From Cristatella mucedo (Eukaryota > Bryozoa > Phylactolaemata > Cristatellidae), in the NCBI GenBank assembly GCA_009760855.2, contig WPIO01000035.1, positions 669,001 through 733,000 on the forward strand: 64,000 nucleotides of DNA, read 5' to 3'. The notes under the pieces are model-generated. The model made no database searches. It saw only the letters and a list, made by a program, of their open reading frames with translations, and had not been told where the DNA came from. The position numbers were made by a program, and so were the translations under genes. Position 1 is the stretch's first letter; each line of letters opens with the position of its first letter. Of this stretch, positions 10,174 through 20,989 are shown piece after piece.

Positions 10174-13100
10174 AATGTAATGTATCTCCGTCTGGAACTC
10201 CAAAAGGCCACAAAGACTATGTGGGTGTTACGCAGGCGAGTTTTATATTGAGCACTCACAGCCCAAGCGGCTTTCGCTATTCGGACTTCATCTCACGTAA
10301 CAAAGAGAAAGTGAGAAGCATAGCTAAGTCAGGAGAGCAGTTAAGGTAGTGAGTAGCATGGTAGTAATAGCTCAGGACGGCTGGAAAGATGTGCCATAGT
10401 CGGCAGCAGGAGAGTAGTTGTCGATGGTAAGAATTATGGACGTGAGTTCCGAAGTCTAGGAGCTGGGCAGCAAAAGCTTCTGTCGCCAACGGTCATTAAG
10501 CGAAGGAATGGAACAGCTAATTTACGGTTCATACAGGATCTGAGGGCACGAGGAGGCTGAAAGTAGTGCAGCAGTTCAGCTAGACATGAAGGAGCCAAGC
10601 CGTGGCCGACCATGTGGTTCAATGCAAAAACTTTTATGTGTATCTGTTGATCTACCATTAGCCATCCAATTTCCGATCAGCGGGAAAAGTCTGATCAAAG
10701 CTGATCAACGGCAGCCATCCTAGCTCTCTCAGCAAAAGAGACACCTGGTCAAACCTCGGGGATTATAAACTAGCCTTCCGTATTCATCGCCAGTTGCAGT
10801 GGCTTAGTGGCTTTTTTCTGTAGCCCGGCCAAAAGGGAATTATACTAATCTATCCGAGACATAACTAAGGAGCTAGTTAAATTTTTTGCAAGCTGCTGTG
10901 GAAGATGGTTCCTGATCTTAGATATTGATAGGTCGTGATGGCTAGCTTTGAAAGCAGTCCTCTTAACCTAGCTTTCTAAATTTGGCAGCTGTCGAAAACG
11001 ACACCGAAATTCAGAGCGCACGGTGATGGCTGAAAAACAGTTTCGCCGATAAGAAGACCGAAGCCTACTAGTCCAGCCACACGGTTGGGGTGTCGTGTGA
11101 ACGGCTGTTCAGTTGTATCGTCGATTAGTTTAAGGTAATTTGCCTGCATCCAGGATCCTATGTCGGCAAGGCAAGCATTCAGTTTATCAGTCGCTGCAGC
11201 AGATTCCGATGGTTTAACAGCTCTGGCAATAGTTGGCTGCACACCCGTATGTCGCGGTTTGCAGGAGATGAACATCCCTCAAATTTCGGAAATGAGAGAC
11301 CGATGGTATGGGGACTCGATGCACAGCAGCTGGAACTGGGACCCTCTATCCCGTAGAAGGGTCGTCTGTCATGCGATCATGCTTCCTTTGCAGCAAATAG
11401 AAAGCGCCTAGAAAGAGATTGAGTTCTCTGAGGGCGCTGTATCAAGTGTATTATTATTATTATTAAATGACAAATACAGCTGAGTATCGTCAGCATACAA
11501 TTGATATCTTATTCCATGGACCTGAATATCACTTTTCGCAGAGGCTGAGTATAAATTCAGAACGGAAAAGGACCGAGGATAGACCCAGGTAACTGGTCTG
11601 GCGGATGAGACCTGAACCACAGACGACACGGATTGAGTACGACCGTACAAGTGCGATTTAAACAACGCCAGTGCCTCGTCTGCCTGACCGATCATTGTTC
11701 TCAATCGTTCAAGTAAGATATCATGACCAATGGTGCCGCAGGCAGCTGATACATCTAGCAGCGCCAGGGCAGCGATATTCCCGTCATCGTTGCTGCAGAG
11801 AATGTCGTTGGTTACACGGAGGCGAGAAGTTTAAGTGGAATTCTGCCGCTTGAACCCCAATTGACATTGTTCTGAAATTTCATTATTTTCAATACGTGCT
11901 ACCAGCTGCTTCCTACCAACAGTTTTTCAAGAATCTTTGACACAAAAGGAAGAAGGAAAATGGACGCTAGTTCGTGTGGACCTCTGCATTTAATCTAGGC
12001 TTCTTAATGTAGCCACACATCGCATGCTGAAACCTCGGAAAATCTTTTAAGGAATGTCACATGCTCCGAGTCAGCAACTGCTATAGTCGGAGGGGGCTTT
12101 AAGGAGGCACGAATGTGCACGACTTTTTCATTGACGTTTGGCTCAAAACTTTTCGGCCGAACCGTCAATCTGGGGATGAGACCTCTCAGCATTGGCCGGC
12201 AAACTGTTTACCGTCTTATAGATCCGTTTTGGGCCCGACTGGCAGGATTTCAGTTGTTGAGGGGAAAAGCCGTGGCTTCTTTAAGCTTCCGCGTATAGAC
12301 TCGAAGGAGGAAGGAAGTCTTTGAAATTGGCTAGATCTTCATCAGATCCAGACTTCTTGAAACGACGTTCAAGCCTGCTCTTAGCAAGGCGTAAATTGAA
12401 AGGAACCTCCGCGACTCGGTGCACGGACAAAATGTACGGGAGCATGCTTGTCAAGGTCACTCTTAAGTGTCATGTTCCCTACATCAGTGAAGTTATCGAG
12501 GCTGTCGGTGGAGTCAGGGTGCAGACCAAGAAGACCTGCCTCACGTATAGATTTCAAAAATGCGTCTTGGTCAATGGATTTTTAATTTCGTCGCTGGACA
12601 AACTCAACGTTACCCTGTACGTACAACGGAGCAGGACAGTAAACGAGACCGAACAATGATCCGAGATGATCGGCGGGCACACAACAAGGTCAGTGGGGCA
12701 GATATCCTTAGTGTTAACGCGATCCAGATGTGGCCACCAACGTGAGTATCGGATTAACGTGTTGAACCAAACCAGAGCTCTTCAGACAGGCTAGAAATGA
12801 ACGGACCTGGCTGTTGGTAGGGTTGTCAATGTGAATGTGAAATCTCTTGCAATCAGTACCGGCCTGTTCCGCACAAATATTTTCGTAAGGAACTCCGAAA
12901 ACTCCTCTATAAACAAGTTTAGACAGCCAGAAGGAGGTCGGTATATCACAACAGTGATAGGCACTTTGATGAGGACCTGATTGCAACTGATTCAAACGAA
13001 GGCCCACGCGAAAGACCGCATGTCTTATAGCCTAACGATTCACGAATAACAACTGCGCCCCCACCGCCAACCTTGTCAGATCGCATGAACTGGAAGAATG

Positions 13101-13260
13101 AGAAACCGGCTGATGCGGTCTCAGATTTACAGCTACCTGAGCAGAGCGTCATCCACGTTTCGGTCAGCAGAAGGCTCCCGATTGGTCACTTGGGGTGGGG
13201 CCAGAGGCTTTTAGAACCTGCCGGTTATAGGAAGTTATCGAAATGCAAATTGAGGAAAAT
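10174..13260 (-). mobile_element. LINE B (second CR1-like family), near full length, broken
   Basis: On the minus strand an apurinic-type endonuclease comes first: LLTETWM at about 13150-13190, then FMRSDKVGGGGAVVIRE at about 13020-13085, a decayed GDFN-like segment with HIHIDNPTNSQVRSFLACLK at about 12780-12840, and a PTH/SDH-like end. The reverse transcriptase follows, with DVSAACGTIGHDILLERL near 11705-11755, YADDTQLYLSF near 11465-11495 and a thumb (LNACLADIGSWM) near 11145-11185. The C-terminal signature is RKLAVPFLRLMTVGDRSF near 10460-10520. The element ends in a short ATTACATT-type tail at 10174-10185 rather than the TTA tail of LINE A. Many stops and frameshifts make it inactive, and a LINE A end is inserted in it at about 11256-11468. 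Confidence 0.85.
11256..11468 (+). mobile_element. LINE A 3' end nested in LINE B
   Basis: Plus-strand 3' UTR (TGCGATCATGCTTCCTTTGC), the hairpin GCGCCTAGAAAGAGATTGAG...GAGGGCGC and a TTATTATTATTATTA tail ending at about 11466. It interrupts the minus-strand RT of LINE B between the YADD box and the thumb. Confidence 0.8.
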
Positions 13261-13884
13261 GATGAGACACAGTTCCACTGTGTTCTCTTAGTAGTCTTGG
13301 CCCACAGTAGCACCACCGTGTAGTAGCACCACAGTCTTGGCCCACAGTAGCGCCACTGGTGGCCAGTGGCAAAGGAAAGTGACGCTCAAGCCATAGCAAG
13401 CGAAGCTCGCAGACCTCAGCATGACAAGTTGAAAAAGAAGCGTCCCGTAGCGACAGGTCAGTAGCCAAAACACTCCCCCCAGAATTCCTCTGGCTTCCTC
13501 TGCTGCTCGTTTTCCCACAGAAAGCCTCCTTCGAACACGCTTCGACCGATATAGACTCTACTTTTACCAACTCGACGGTTGAAAGGCTAAGCGGGTGAAA
13601 CATCCAGACAGCTTTGAGCAGTTCTGACAGTGGGCGGGGCCGAGAGCTAGCCGCACGAGCGAGCGTGAGCGAACGTGGGGGGGGGGGGGGGTGGGGTAGG
13701 GGCGGCTGACTGATTGCTCGCTCAGCTGGATATTGAAGTGGGACTTCCAGACGGCGACAACATTTAATGTGCAGCTGCCGACGAGCCGAATCACTAGGGA
13801 TGGATGCGTACGAATATGCACAGAGGCAGCTCTCTCGGGTTAGCCGCCGTACGATACCACTACTACGGTGCACTTAATTAGAGC
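13261..13884. other. no gene recognised; 40-bp tandem duplication and G-run
   Basis: Contains a direct duplication with a 40-bp period (AGTCTTGGCCCACAGTAGC at about 13293 and 13333) and a G-run at about 13678-13691. The 212-codon minus-strand ORF (13235-13873) is Ser/Pro/Arg-rich, has no recognised motif, and overlaps the end of LINE B, so I do not call it. Confidence 0.4.
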
Positions 13885-14896
13885 ACCTAGACCGACCCGT
13901 AGCAGCAGCGCTCGCGTAGCCGACCGGAACTCAGGTAGGGGACCCTTGAGTTAATCGGAAGGGGAGCGAGATGATAATTTGACAGTGAGATCTACTCAGC
14001 TTAGAAAGGAGTTTTGGGCAGATGACGCGGTCACGATGTGGGCCGACCGACTAATGTCTTAATAATAATAATAATAATAATATTGCACTTGTTAAAGCGC
14101 CCTCAGAGAACTTAATCTCTTTCTAGGCGCTTTACATTTGCTGCAAAGTGATACGCAATAGAATAGTAAGTAAAATCATGCTTGAAAAACAAACAAAATG
14201 AATAACACGGTTAGGGGTTACATGCACTGGGTCAGCATGCAAATGTGGTTAGTGGCAGCATGACTTGCGTTAAAAAGAAGAGCTCGAGGCTGGCAGGCTA
14301 TCGGAGGGGCCATCTAATAGGCTACAGGCCAAAACGAATAAGCCTAAGAATGGCGCCAAGTGTTAGATCGGACAGAATAGCAGCTACGCACCACGAGTTC
14401 ACGAGTTCAGATGGGAGAGTAACAAAAGACTGGTTGACCTCCTGACGGAGCTCCTGCAGCTTCAGTAGCTCATGCGAGAGATCGCGAGATCACGTTGAGA
14501 GCACGAGCGAGCGAACCTACGGTGACGAACAGCTAATTTAGACTGCGAAGTTTTGTTCCGCCGGCTGCTCAGTTAGCCACTCGTATCTTGTTGTGCTGTC
14601 GCGGTCCGCCGCCTTTGGGATCGGGACCATCGCTAGCGATCGCAGGCACGCGAGAGGGTTATTATACCCCGGCTTCGGGAGTTGGCCAACGTAACTCCGA
14701 CGGACCGATGCGTGCGCCGCCGACGCCGCGTAAAGCAGCGCTTGCGTCGCAGTACGCCGCTACCAACCGGTCGGCGATGAACTGTCGCTTTCGGCGCCCA
14801 GCTGCGGCCGCACGTGCTTTAGCCGCCGCCCTACAGAGCTGCATTGCACGGGCCGCCGGTAGAGCTCCGGGGGGGGGGGACGAACGACTTCGCGGT
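13885..14896 (+). repeat. repeat C copy 1 (unclassified, interrupted)
   Basis: The same family as 54601-55380 in the opposite orientation. Matching landmarks: ACCGACTAATGT (about 14046), GACGAACAGCTAA (about 14523), GCCGGCTGCTCAGTTAGC (about 14560), and the block from CGGCGATGAACTGTCGCTTTC (about 14770) to GCGGTTAC (about 14893). Translated similarity is also visible (AATNRSAMNCRFRRP versus TATNRPTINCCFRHP), but there is no long ORF. A LINE A end is inserted at 14058-14266. Confidence 0.72.
14058..14266 (-). mobile_element. LINE A 3' stub nested in repeat C
   Basis: About 200 bp from the TAA tail through the hairpin and 3' UTR. By eye it differs from the corresponding part of the 6677 copy at only one position (GATAAAG versus GTTAAAG), so both belong to a young subfamily. 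Confidence 0.9.
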
Positions 14897-14924
14897 TACA
14901 AGGACATGCTGTATAACGACGACG

Positions 14925-15035
14925 ATGATTATAATAACACGTTTCTCGCGAAACACTCTAAGAAAACCCAAGAGCACTATCTAGGGTGCTTTAAGCTTGC
15001 TGCAAAAGAAGTAATCGCGAAAGATCAATGGCACG
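14925..15035 (-). mobile_element. degenerate LINE A/SINE2 3' tail
   Basis: The segment CACTCTAAGAAAACC...CTATCTAGGGTGCTTTAAGC followed by TTGCTGCAAAAG aligns to the minus-strand LINE A hairpin and 3' UTR but is strongly diverged. Confidence 0.5.
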
Positions 15036-15141
15036 CTAGGGGTCACGCTTTGGGAGTGCCTGAAGCGCTACCCGAAGGCGTACAGTCGCGAAGCCGCCTT
15101 CGACTGACGCGTCTAACCAGACTTAGCGAGAGCCTAGAGCT

Positions 15142-15212
15142 AGGCCAGAGGACAAAGGCCAGAGGACAAAGGCCAGAGGACAAAGGCCAGAGGACAAAGG
15201 CCAGAGGACAAA
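15142..15212. repeat. 14-bp minisatellite, 5 units
   Basis: Five tandem copies of AGGCCAGAGGACAA with almost no variation. Confidence 0.97.
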
Positions 15213-15613
15213 GCACTCCGGCAGCGCTCTTTAGACCCGTCTAGAAAGATGACTCCTTTAGCGAATCCAAGCGATTGCCCACTTTAGAAACGATTGCGCC
15301 GCCCAGCGGCGGAGCCAGGGGGCGGTATCTGCACCCCCACCCCCAGCCCTCGTCGCCCCCTGCAGCGGGGCAGTGACCTGGACCGCTCCCCGCTCCTCAC
15401 TACGCCCCCGCCTCCCACCGACCGCAGCCAGCGGCGAAATTAAGTCGCGAAATCCCGCGCGACGAGCAACCGGCGAGAGTTCGAGCCGACGATTTGCGCT
15501 ACAATTCTCCACTATTCGCGGCTAGTCGCCCCAGGCGCGCTCGTCGAGGTGTGCGCAGCTTGACACCGCGTGAGCGTCTCAGCGCGAGAGCGGCTTTGGC
15601 GGCGGCGGCGGCA

Positions 15614-15648
<35 letters not shown>

Positions 15649-15650
15649 GG
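15213..15650. other. GC-rich spacer ending in a (GCG)n run
   Basis: No gene is seen. It ends in an almost pure GCG/GGC trinucleotide run (about 15591-15647) that abuts repeat D copy 2. Confidence 0.6.
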
Positions 15651-16590
15651 AGCGAGCGGCCGCCTAAAGGCTGGGCTCAATCCAGGCCTGGCCTGAGCCA
15701 AGCCGGCAGCCGCTACGCTTTTACGCAGTGCAACAGCGACGCGTAGACGGATATATCTCGGCTCGTCGGCAAGTCGCTCCCGCATCGAGGCCCGCTCGGC
15801 GTACTGACACGTACGTACGCGACGTCCTCTGCGGCGACGGTGGCGGAGGCGGCCGGGCAGCGCGGCGAGCGAGCGCGGGCGGTAGTGCGGCGGTCCGGGT
15901 GGCGGCGCCACAACGGTCCACGAGAGACGATATCCAAGAGGACGGATACACAGCGGCGGTTGCAGCGTCGAGACAAAAGGCGGCCATTCGCGTCTTGCCT
16001 GATAGGGCCTAGACCCCTCCACGACGGGGCCAGCACCGGCTGGCCCCGCCTCCCGAACTACCCAAACGCCGCCGAGCGGCCGGCGAGCACGCCGTCGAGC
16101 GGCCGACTTGCAGCGGCGGCGTTTTCCCACCGCCGCCGCTTGAGAATCAGTGCCGCTTCCGACGTAACGGCGGCAGGCGCGCGGAAGCAGGGGGCGCTCC
16201 GGCGGGCGCGCGGCGCCCCAGGGGGCGGGTTGGCTGGCCAGCGAATTCGACGGCATGCTCCGGGCCTCAGCGAGCAGCGATGCTAGGGGCGACCGTACCT
16301 CAACCGACCTCCGTGTCTTCCGTCCACTCGTCGCGGCGGCGACGGCGGCGGCGACGGCGGCGACGGCGCTCTCGCTAGATGCCTGGCTTTTATGGATCGG
16401 CTGCCGACGAGCTTACGGTCCGACAGGCGAGCGACGGCGGCGGCGGCGGACACTGCCAGTAACAGCGACGCAGGGAGCGACCCGCCTCGGCGAGCAGCGC
16501 CCCGAATGAATGAGGGCAATCCGCGACCGCGGACGCTCTATTAACTAAAGCGATCCGTTTCTTTGACGCGCGCGCTGCCGAGCGCGCGAA
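15651..16590. repeat. repeat D copy 2 (GC-rich, about 0.95 kb)
   Basis: Direct repeat of 8985-9944 with scattered substitutions, a variable GGC-triplet run near 16330-16370 and a roughly 13-bp deletion near 16500. Similarity stops at GCGCGCGCTGCCGAGCGCG on the right. The two copies are offset by about 6666 bp. Confidence 0.9.
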
Positions 16591-16847
16591 TGAAACGCCG
16601 TTTGGCTGATTTCGATCGATGCGGCTATTGAGGGTCTCACGCGTTGGATGCAGCGCGTTGCGGGCTGGACGCGGAGGGAGGAGGCCGGCTCCAGGCATCT
16701 GCGCCCCCTCGCGGCGGCACCACCAACCCCCCCCCCCACCACCACCTCGAACGGCGGCTGAGAGGCGCTCTAAGCAACAAGCAATAAATTGCCATTAAAG
16801 AGCAATACAAACGCTGCTCGAGCAATAAAACTAGCCCTACCTTGTGT
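16591..16847. other. no gene recognised
   Basis: Spacer with a C-run near 16728-16737. Nothing was assigned. Confidence 0.4.
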
Positions 16848-16962
16848 GATAATAATAATATAATTCATTAGTATAGCGCCTTAAGAGAACTTAATGTCTA
16901 TTCAGGCGCTTCACGTATGCCATGGGGATAGAGCCCTAGACTACGGTCGCAAGTCCATTCAC
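16848..16962 (-). mobile_element. SINE2, partial
   Basis: Minus-strand copy of the SINE2 3' half: the end ATGAATTATATTATTATTA (reverse complement of 16850-16868), the hairpin with GCGCCTGAATAGAC...AAGGCGC, then a decayed tRNA-like part. Confidence 0.75.
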
Positions 16963-17329
16963 ATAGACCTTGATTGGGCGAGCAGCTTAACCGCCGGGCC
17001 AAGCGAGCGCCAAGATCTAATCGCGCGTCGGCGCACACTCGGCTTCGCTAGTGAAGTCTTGCTTGAGGCTAGCGATATTTCGAGACTAAACGAGCAGGTT
17101 AAACGCACAGAGGGGCCGAGGACCGCTGGCCCTCATTGGTCCAGTGCATGCATATAACCTTAGTATTGGCACGTCGTATGCACAGGCAGCTAGTGGCTCA
17201 GAAACTCAGAACTGTCCACATGCGCGAATGCATTTCAATCCAGCTGTCGCAGCTGGAAAGCTCACCGCGCCACCATCAATGATGACGATGACGATGACCA
17301 TGTGCTGCTGCTGAAGGCCTGGCTCGAGC

Positions 17330-17483
17330 CTGGCAGTAGCTCTCGAGCGCTGCCCTCCTTCCCAAGGTCGCGGGTTCGAATCCTACAGCGGGCGAACTTT
17401 TATTGCCAACTGCCAGCGGTGGTGACAGCCGTTGAGGCTCTTCTTCTGCCGCTATACAAATGAGGCTGTAAAATCAGCTTATT
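17330..17483 (+). mobile_element. SINE1 (tRNA-derived)
   Basis: Contains an intact pol III B-box-like motif, GGTTCGAATCC, at 17373-17383. It is followed by the SINE1 body (CCAGCGGTGGTGACAGCCGT) and the family end (GAGGCTGTAAAATCAGC). The A-box region is decayed. Confidence 0.85.
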
Positions 17484-18057
17484 TATATTATTATATTATT
17501 ACTATTATAGTATTTATATCAGCTAATAGTTACTTGCTTAATTTTTGGCCGCTGTTAAGTCGCCAGTTGCAGCCCCTTGCTGTCAAGTGGACATTGTGGA
17601 TACGGACTCGGTATGTTAAGGTACGAGTGCTCTACGTCGCTGCCGCGTTCCCGCTACTGTCGGCCTGATACATGCGTGCATTGATGCAGCGCCCGAAAGT
17701 CGCTAGCCAGCATTCGTCGTGCCGTCGGCTGAGACTAGCGGCGCGGCGAGCGCCACGTTTTCGGCCTAGTTCTGAATGGACGGACTTGGAAGCCGCGCAC
17801 CTCGTTTGTAGCAGGTTTTTGGGGCCTAAAGCCATCCGGACGAGAGTGCGCTTGAAGGCGCGAGACTTGACCGAAGCCCCGCCCCACAGAAGCCACGCCC
17901 CCATCGAAGGACTGGAGCCGCACATGCCGCCCCCCCTGTCGAAGTTCCTGGGGACGGGACGCTGAGCGGAATTCTGTCGCGCTCAAGAACGCCTCTAAGA
18001 CCTGTAAATGGACCAGCCCACCAATTCAGAAGGATATCATCAGCGCGCATGCTAAAC
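17484..18057. other. no gene recognised
   Basis: Overlapping ORFs in several frames at 17632-17986 carry no recognised domain. I see no repeat match. Confidence 0.4.
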
Positions 18058-18216
18058 TCAGCTGGTTTGGTGCAGCGGTCAAGGTGCTCACCCCGGGGAC
18101 CAAGGTCTGGCTGAGGTCGTGGGCTCGAGCCCCGAAGCATATGTGAAGCGCCTGAATAGAGCTTAAGCTATCTTAGGGCGCTATACAAATGAATTGTACT
18201 ATTATTATTATTATCG
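18058..18216 (+). mobile_element. SINE2 (tRNA-derived, LINE A-type tail)
   Basis: A complete-looking copy. The tRNA-like head (GGTTTGGTGCAGCGGTCAAG, A-box-like) is followed by GGTCGTGGGCTCGAGCCCC (B-box-like), then the 3' hairpin GCGCCTGAATAGAGC...TTAGGGCGC and the end ATACAAATGAATTGTACTATTATTATT. Confidence 0.88.
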
Positions 18217-18477
18217 TCTGGATGCTGAATGAGGCGACAGGCATACTTTTTGCGTTATGGCAAATGAGACGCGTGTTGCCAGCGAAAAAGGAGCAGTCGG
18301 CTGTCGTGAGCCGCTTCGTCGGAGTCTCGATCGGAAGTCTCTACATGAGCGGGAATCGTCGACGGGAAGCGCGTAACCAATACGTGTGCGGCTGCTCTTT
18401 CCGCGGCAATCGTCGACGTGCACAACGATTGCAAGCGTCCGTTCGATCGCGGGCAATCGCCTAGCCACGCGTATGGT

Positions 18478-18519
18478 GGAGCTGCTGCCAAATCCGAGGG
18501 CACTTTATCAAAAGCATTA

Positions 18520-18550
<31 letters not shown>

Positions 18551-18558
18551 CAGGAGTG
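18478..18558 (+). mobile_element. LINE A 3' terminal stub
   Basis: GAGGGCACTTTATCAAAAGC followed by a long TTA trinucleotide tail. Only the right half of the hairpin and the tail remain. Confidence 0.7.
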
Positions 18559-18789
18559 GGGAAAAATTTACGGCTTCTCAAACGCTGATCATAATTTTGA
18601 ACTTTTTGGCTTACTGTTGTCTCTGTTGGGGCCACAAGCTCCAACTAGCGCCGGTTGCTTCCTGCAAAGATGGCGGTCCCGATATCGAATCGTTCTTCGA
18701 GCTGGCTACTGGCGTGATTCTTATGTCGCAGCTGGTTCATGCAGGCGAAACAACGAACTACTAATATAGCAGAAAGAGATCGTGCAGGT

Positions 18790-19765
18790 TCTGACCAGTG
18801 AGCTGCAAGTTGAGACTGGAAGTGGTCAGACTGACGGGACAAACCTCGCTCGCCCAGGTGACACACACGCGCTGGTCGTCACTTTGGCGTGCACTGCAAC
18901 GCTTGATCGAAATGTTTCAGACGACTGTCAAGGTTATCGAAACGGTCGAGAATGACCTAAGTATGACCTAGCGGCGAGCGCAAGCAGCTCGACTTCTGGC
19001 CTTAATGCTGACGTTCAAATTTCTTTTCATAATAATAATGCATTCATCCAGCATCCGATGGAGTGAATATGAACTATCTCGATTGCTGCAGAAAGAAGAC
19101 CCAGATATCTTGAATGCCTTGCACTTTGGTTCAATTTTTGTAGAAAGGCTGAAGGAGATTCGCGAATCTGGCTGATCTGTTGAGTAAAGTGCTTTAAGTA
19201 CTGTCTCCAGTGCGATATCGAAGTCGTGGTTATGAGTGCCAAATACGTCAGAACTGGTTACTTTTGATGAAATGGGATCGTGGACACGAATGATAATGTA
19301 TTTCGCGTCGACCTATTCACAGCTAAAATTGATAAGGTCCTCGTTGAGCTCAACTTCTGATTAAGCGCTGAATCAATGGAAATTCTTAGGCTGGCTGCTT
19401 TTATACATCCCGAAATCAAATCGGAGCTAGTTGACTTAGCGTTGCAGTTCTACACGATTGATTTTCCAGACGTTGACTTGACGCTACTGAGACAGCCGCT
19501 TTCACACGGACATCCTGAAGGATGAATGAAGCCTTGAGGAATGTCAAAGCTTTGCCGAAACTATTAATTTTTCTAGCTCAGTCAGAACGAGTGACATCCG
19601 GATAGCATTTAGTATACCGCTTAGTTCGTTTAATTTTGACACTAGAGGTTTCGAGTGCGACAGCTGAGCTCATATTTAGCGCGTTAAAGTTAATCAAAAA
19701 CAAGCAGCGAACAACAATCAGTGGAGAGTACTTGAATGCCGCAATTCTCATATTCGTGTATATAT
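18790..19765 (+). pseudogene. hAT transposase remnant (ZMYM/DUF4371-like)
   Basis: In-order blocks of a hAT transposase are readable on the plus strand in shifting frames: HTRWSSLWRALQRLIEMF at about 18864-18915, then AQAARLLALMLTFKFLF near 18980-19030, an ESMEILRLAAFIHPEI block near 19372-19420 with FYTIDFPDVDL near 19450-19480, and the C-terminal dimerisation segment VSSATAELIFSALKLIKNKQ near 19645-19705, ending SGEYLNAAILI near 19755. The TRW motif and the SSATAE..FS.LKLIK box are diagnostic of hAT C-terminal dimerisation regions. There are several stops and frameshifts, and a short TA run follows directly. The N-terminal half and the terminal repeats were not found. Confidence 0.8.
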
Positions 19766-20366
19766 ATATATATATCTCGCGAAAACCATCTCCAACGCCG
19801 AAATCATCACCCGTTTTCAGAGTACGAGGACGTGAAAGGAACGAGTCGAACAGATTTTTCAATTTTTTCATAAACCTTTTTTTATTCGGTACCTATGTTG
19901 TCATTATGTCTGACGGAACCTGGAACTCCTTCGACATTCACCAACCAGAAAATCCTGGCTACTCCCCTGCCCGGACTCCTCACTTCCTCATTTCATCCAT
20001 CTGCAACAGCTGCGTGATTATCTTTTCGATAGTATTGGGAGCAATTGCTGCTCGCCAGAGCGCATTTCTTGCACAATATTAGGTAACGTCGTAAGTGTCA
20101 TTGATTGATTATCATTGCAATTCTGGATTTTTGTCTAGCTGCTACAGGGGAGAAGGAGACTCGAAGCTAGTTGTTCCAATAATTTGGAAGGAACGGACTG
20201 GCCACTCAAGCAGTTGCTACCTACCTCTGCTGCGTGGTAGACATCGTCACACTACGAAATGGCGAAATAGCTCACCGCGTCGTTGCGTGTATTCATACAT
20301 CCATCTGTACATATCATTCATTCATCCATCGCCCCAGTACTACACTGCTCAGAGCTCCCTTGTTTG
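19766..20366. other. no gene recognised
   Basis: A continuation of the plus-strand ORF beyond the hAT box (to 20082) has no recognised motif. It could include the 3' flank of the hAT element. Confidence 0.35.
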
Positions 20367-20651
20367 AAGTCCTCCGGAAAGAGATCAGCCGTCTTCATTA
20401 GAGGGCGGTAGTTCAGATGGCGAGGAAGATATTGCTGGTGTCGATTCCAATTTCACAGGTGCGGGTCAGGAGAATAAGCCCGAGTTCCCAAACAGGAGGG
20501 GCCTCAACGATCCGATCCGATCAGATCAGAGAGATCTTACCAAGTCCAATGCTAGGCTTCTGACCACTAGGCTTAGGGGAAAAAACTTGCTGCATAAAAG
20601 TGTGAAAAGTAACAGATTAGAGAAAGCACAGCCAATTCTGTCCTACTTCTA
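20367..20651 (+). other. unrecognised open frame without a Met start
   Basis: About 94 codons are open from the stop before 20370 to the TAA near 20649. The predicted peptide is hydrophilic: an acidic start (EGGSSDGEEDIAG) and a basic end (KSNARLLTTRLRGKNLLHKS). It has the composition of real protein rather than microsatellite, but I recognise no family. It may be a last exon or a piece of an unknown element. Confidence 0.25.
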
Positions 20652-20989
20652 AGTAAACAAAAGTTAATTTTGATTCATTTGCAATTCCTTCTGAGCTCAT
20701 ATTAGGCAACAGTTAATACATTTGTTACCTTGCTCAGCGGAAATCGGCTAGTTTCAAGCTAACGAACGTCCTTACCACAAAGAGCTACGTTTGTGGGAAA
20801 TGGTGACCATTTCTGAGACTTCTGGTGCATCAGCAATAAAGAGATCGCACTCACTAAGCAGGTAAAGGGACTGCGCTACGCAGTGTGAGTGCTTTAGGAG
20901 ACGCTTTACGCGGTGCAAGCGCAGATCGCGGCGCAGATCTGGTCGTTGTTGTTTTCACTCAGGAACAGAGTTGAGCCTCGCAAACCATG

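Noticed and set aside
8985-16590. Repeat D as the two LTRs of a retrotransposon
   Set aside because: No gag/pol, primer-binding site or TG...CA ends are seen; the enclosed coding sequence is a non-LTR element in the minus orientation.
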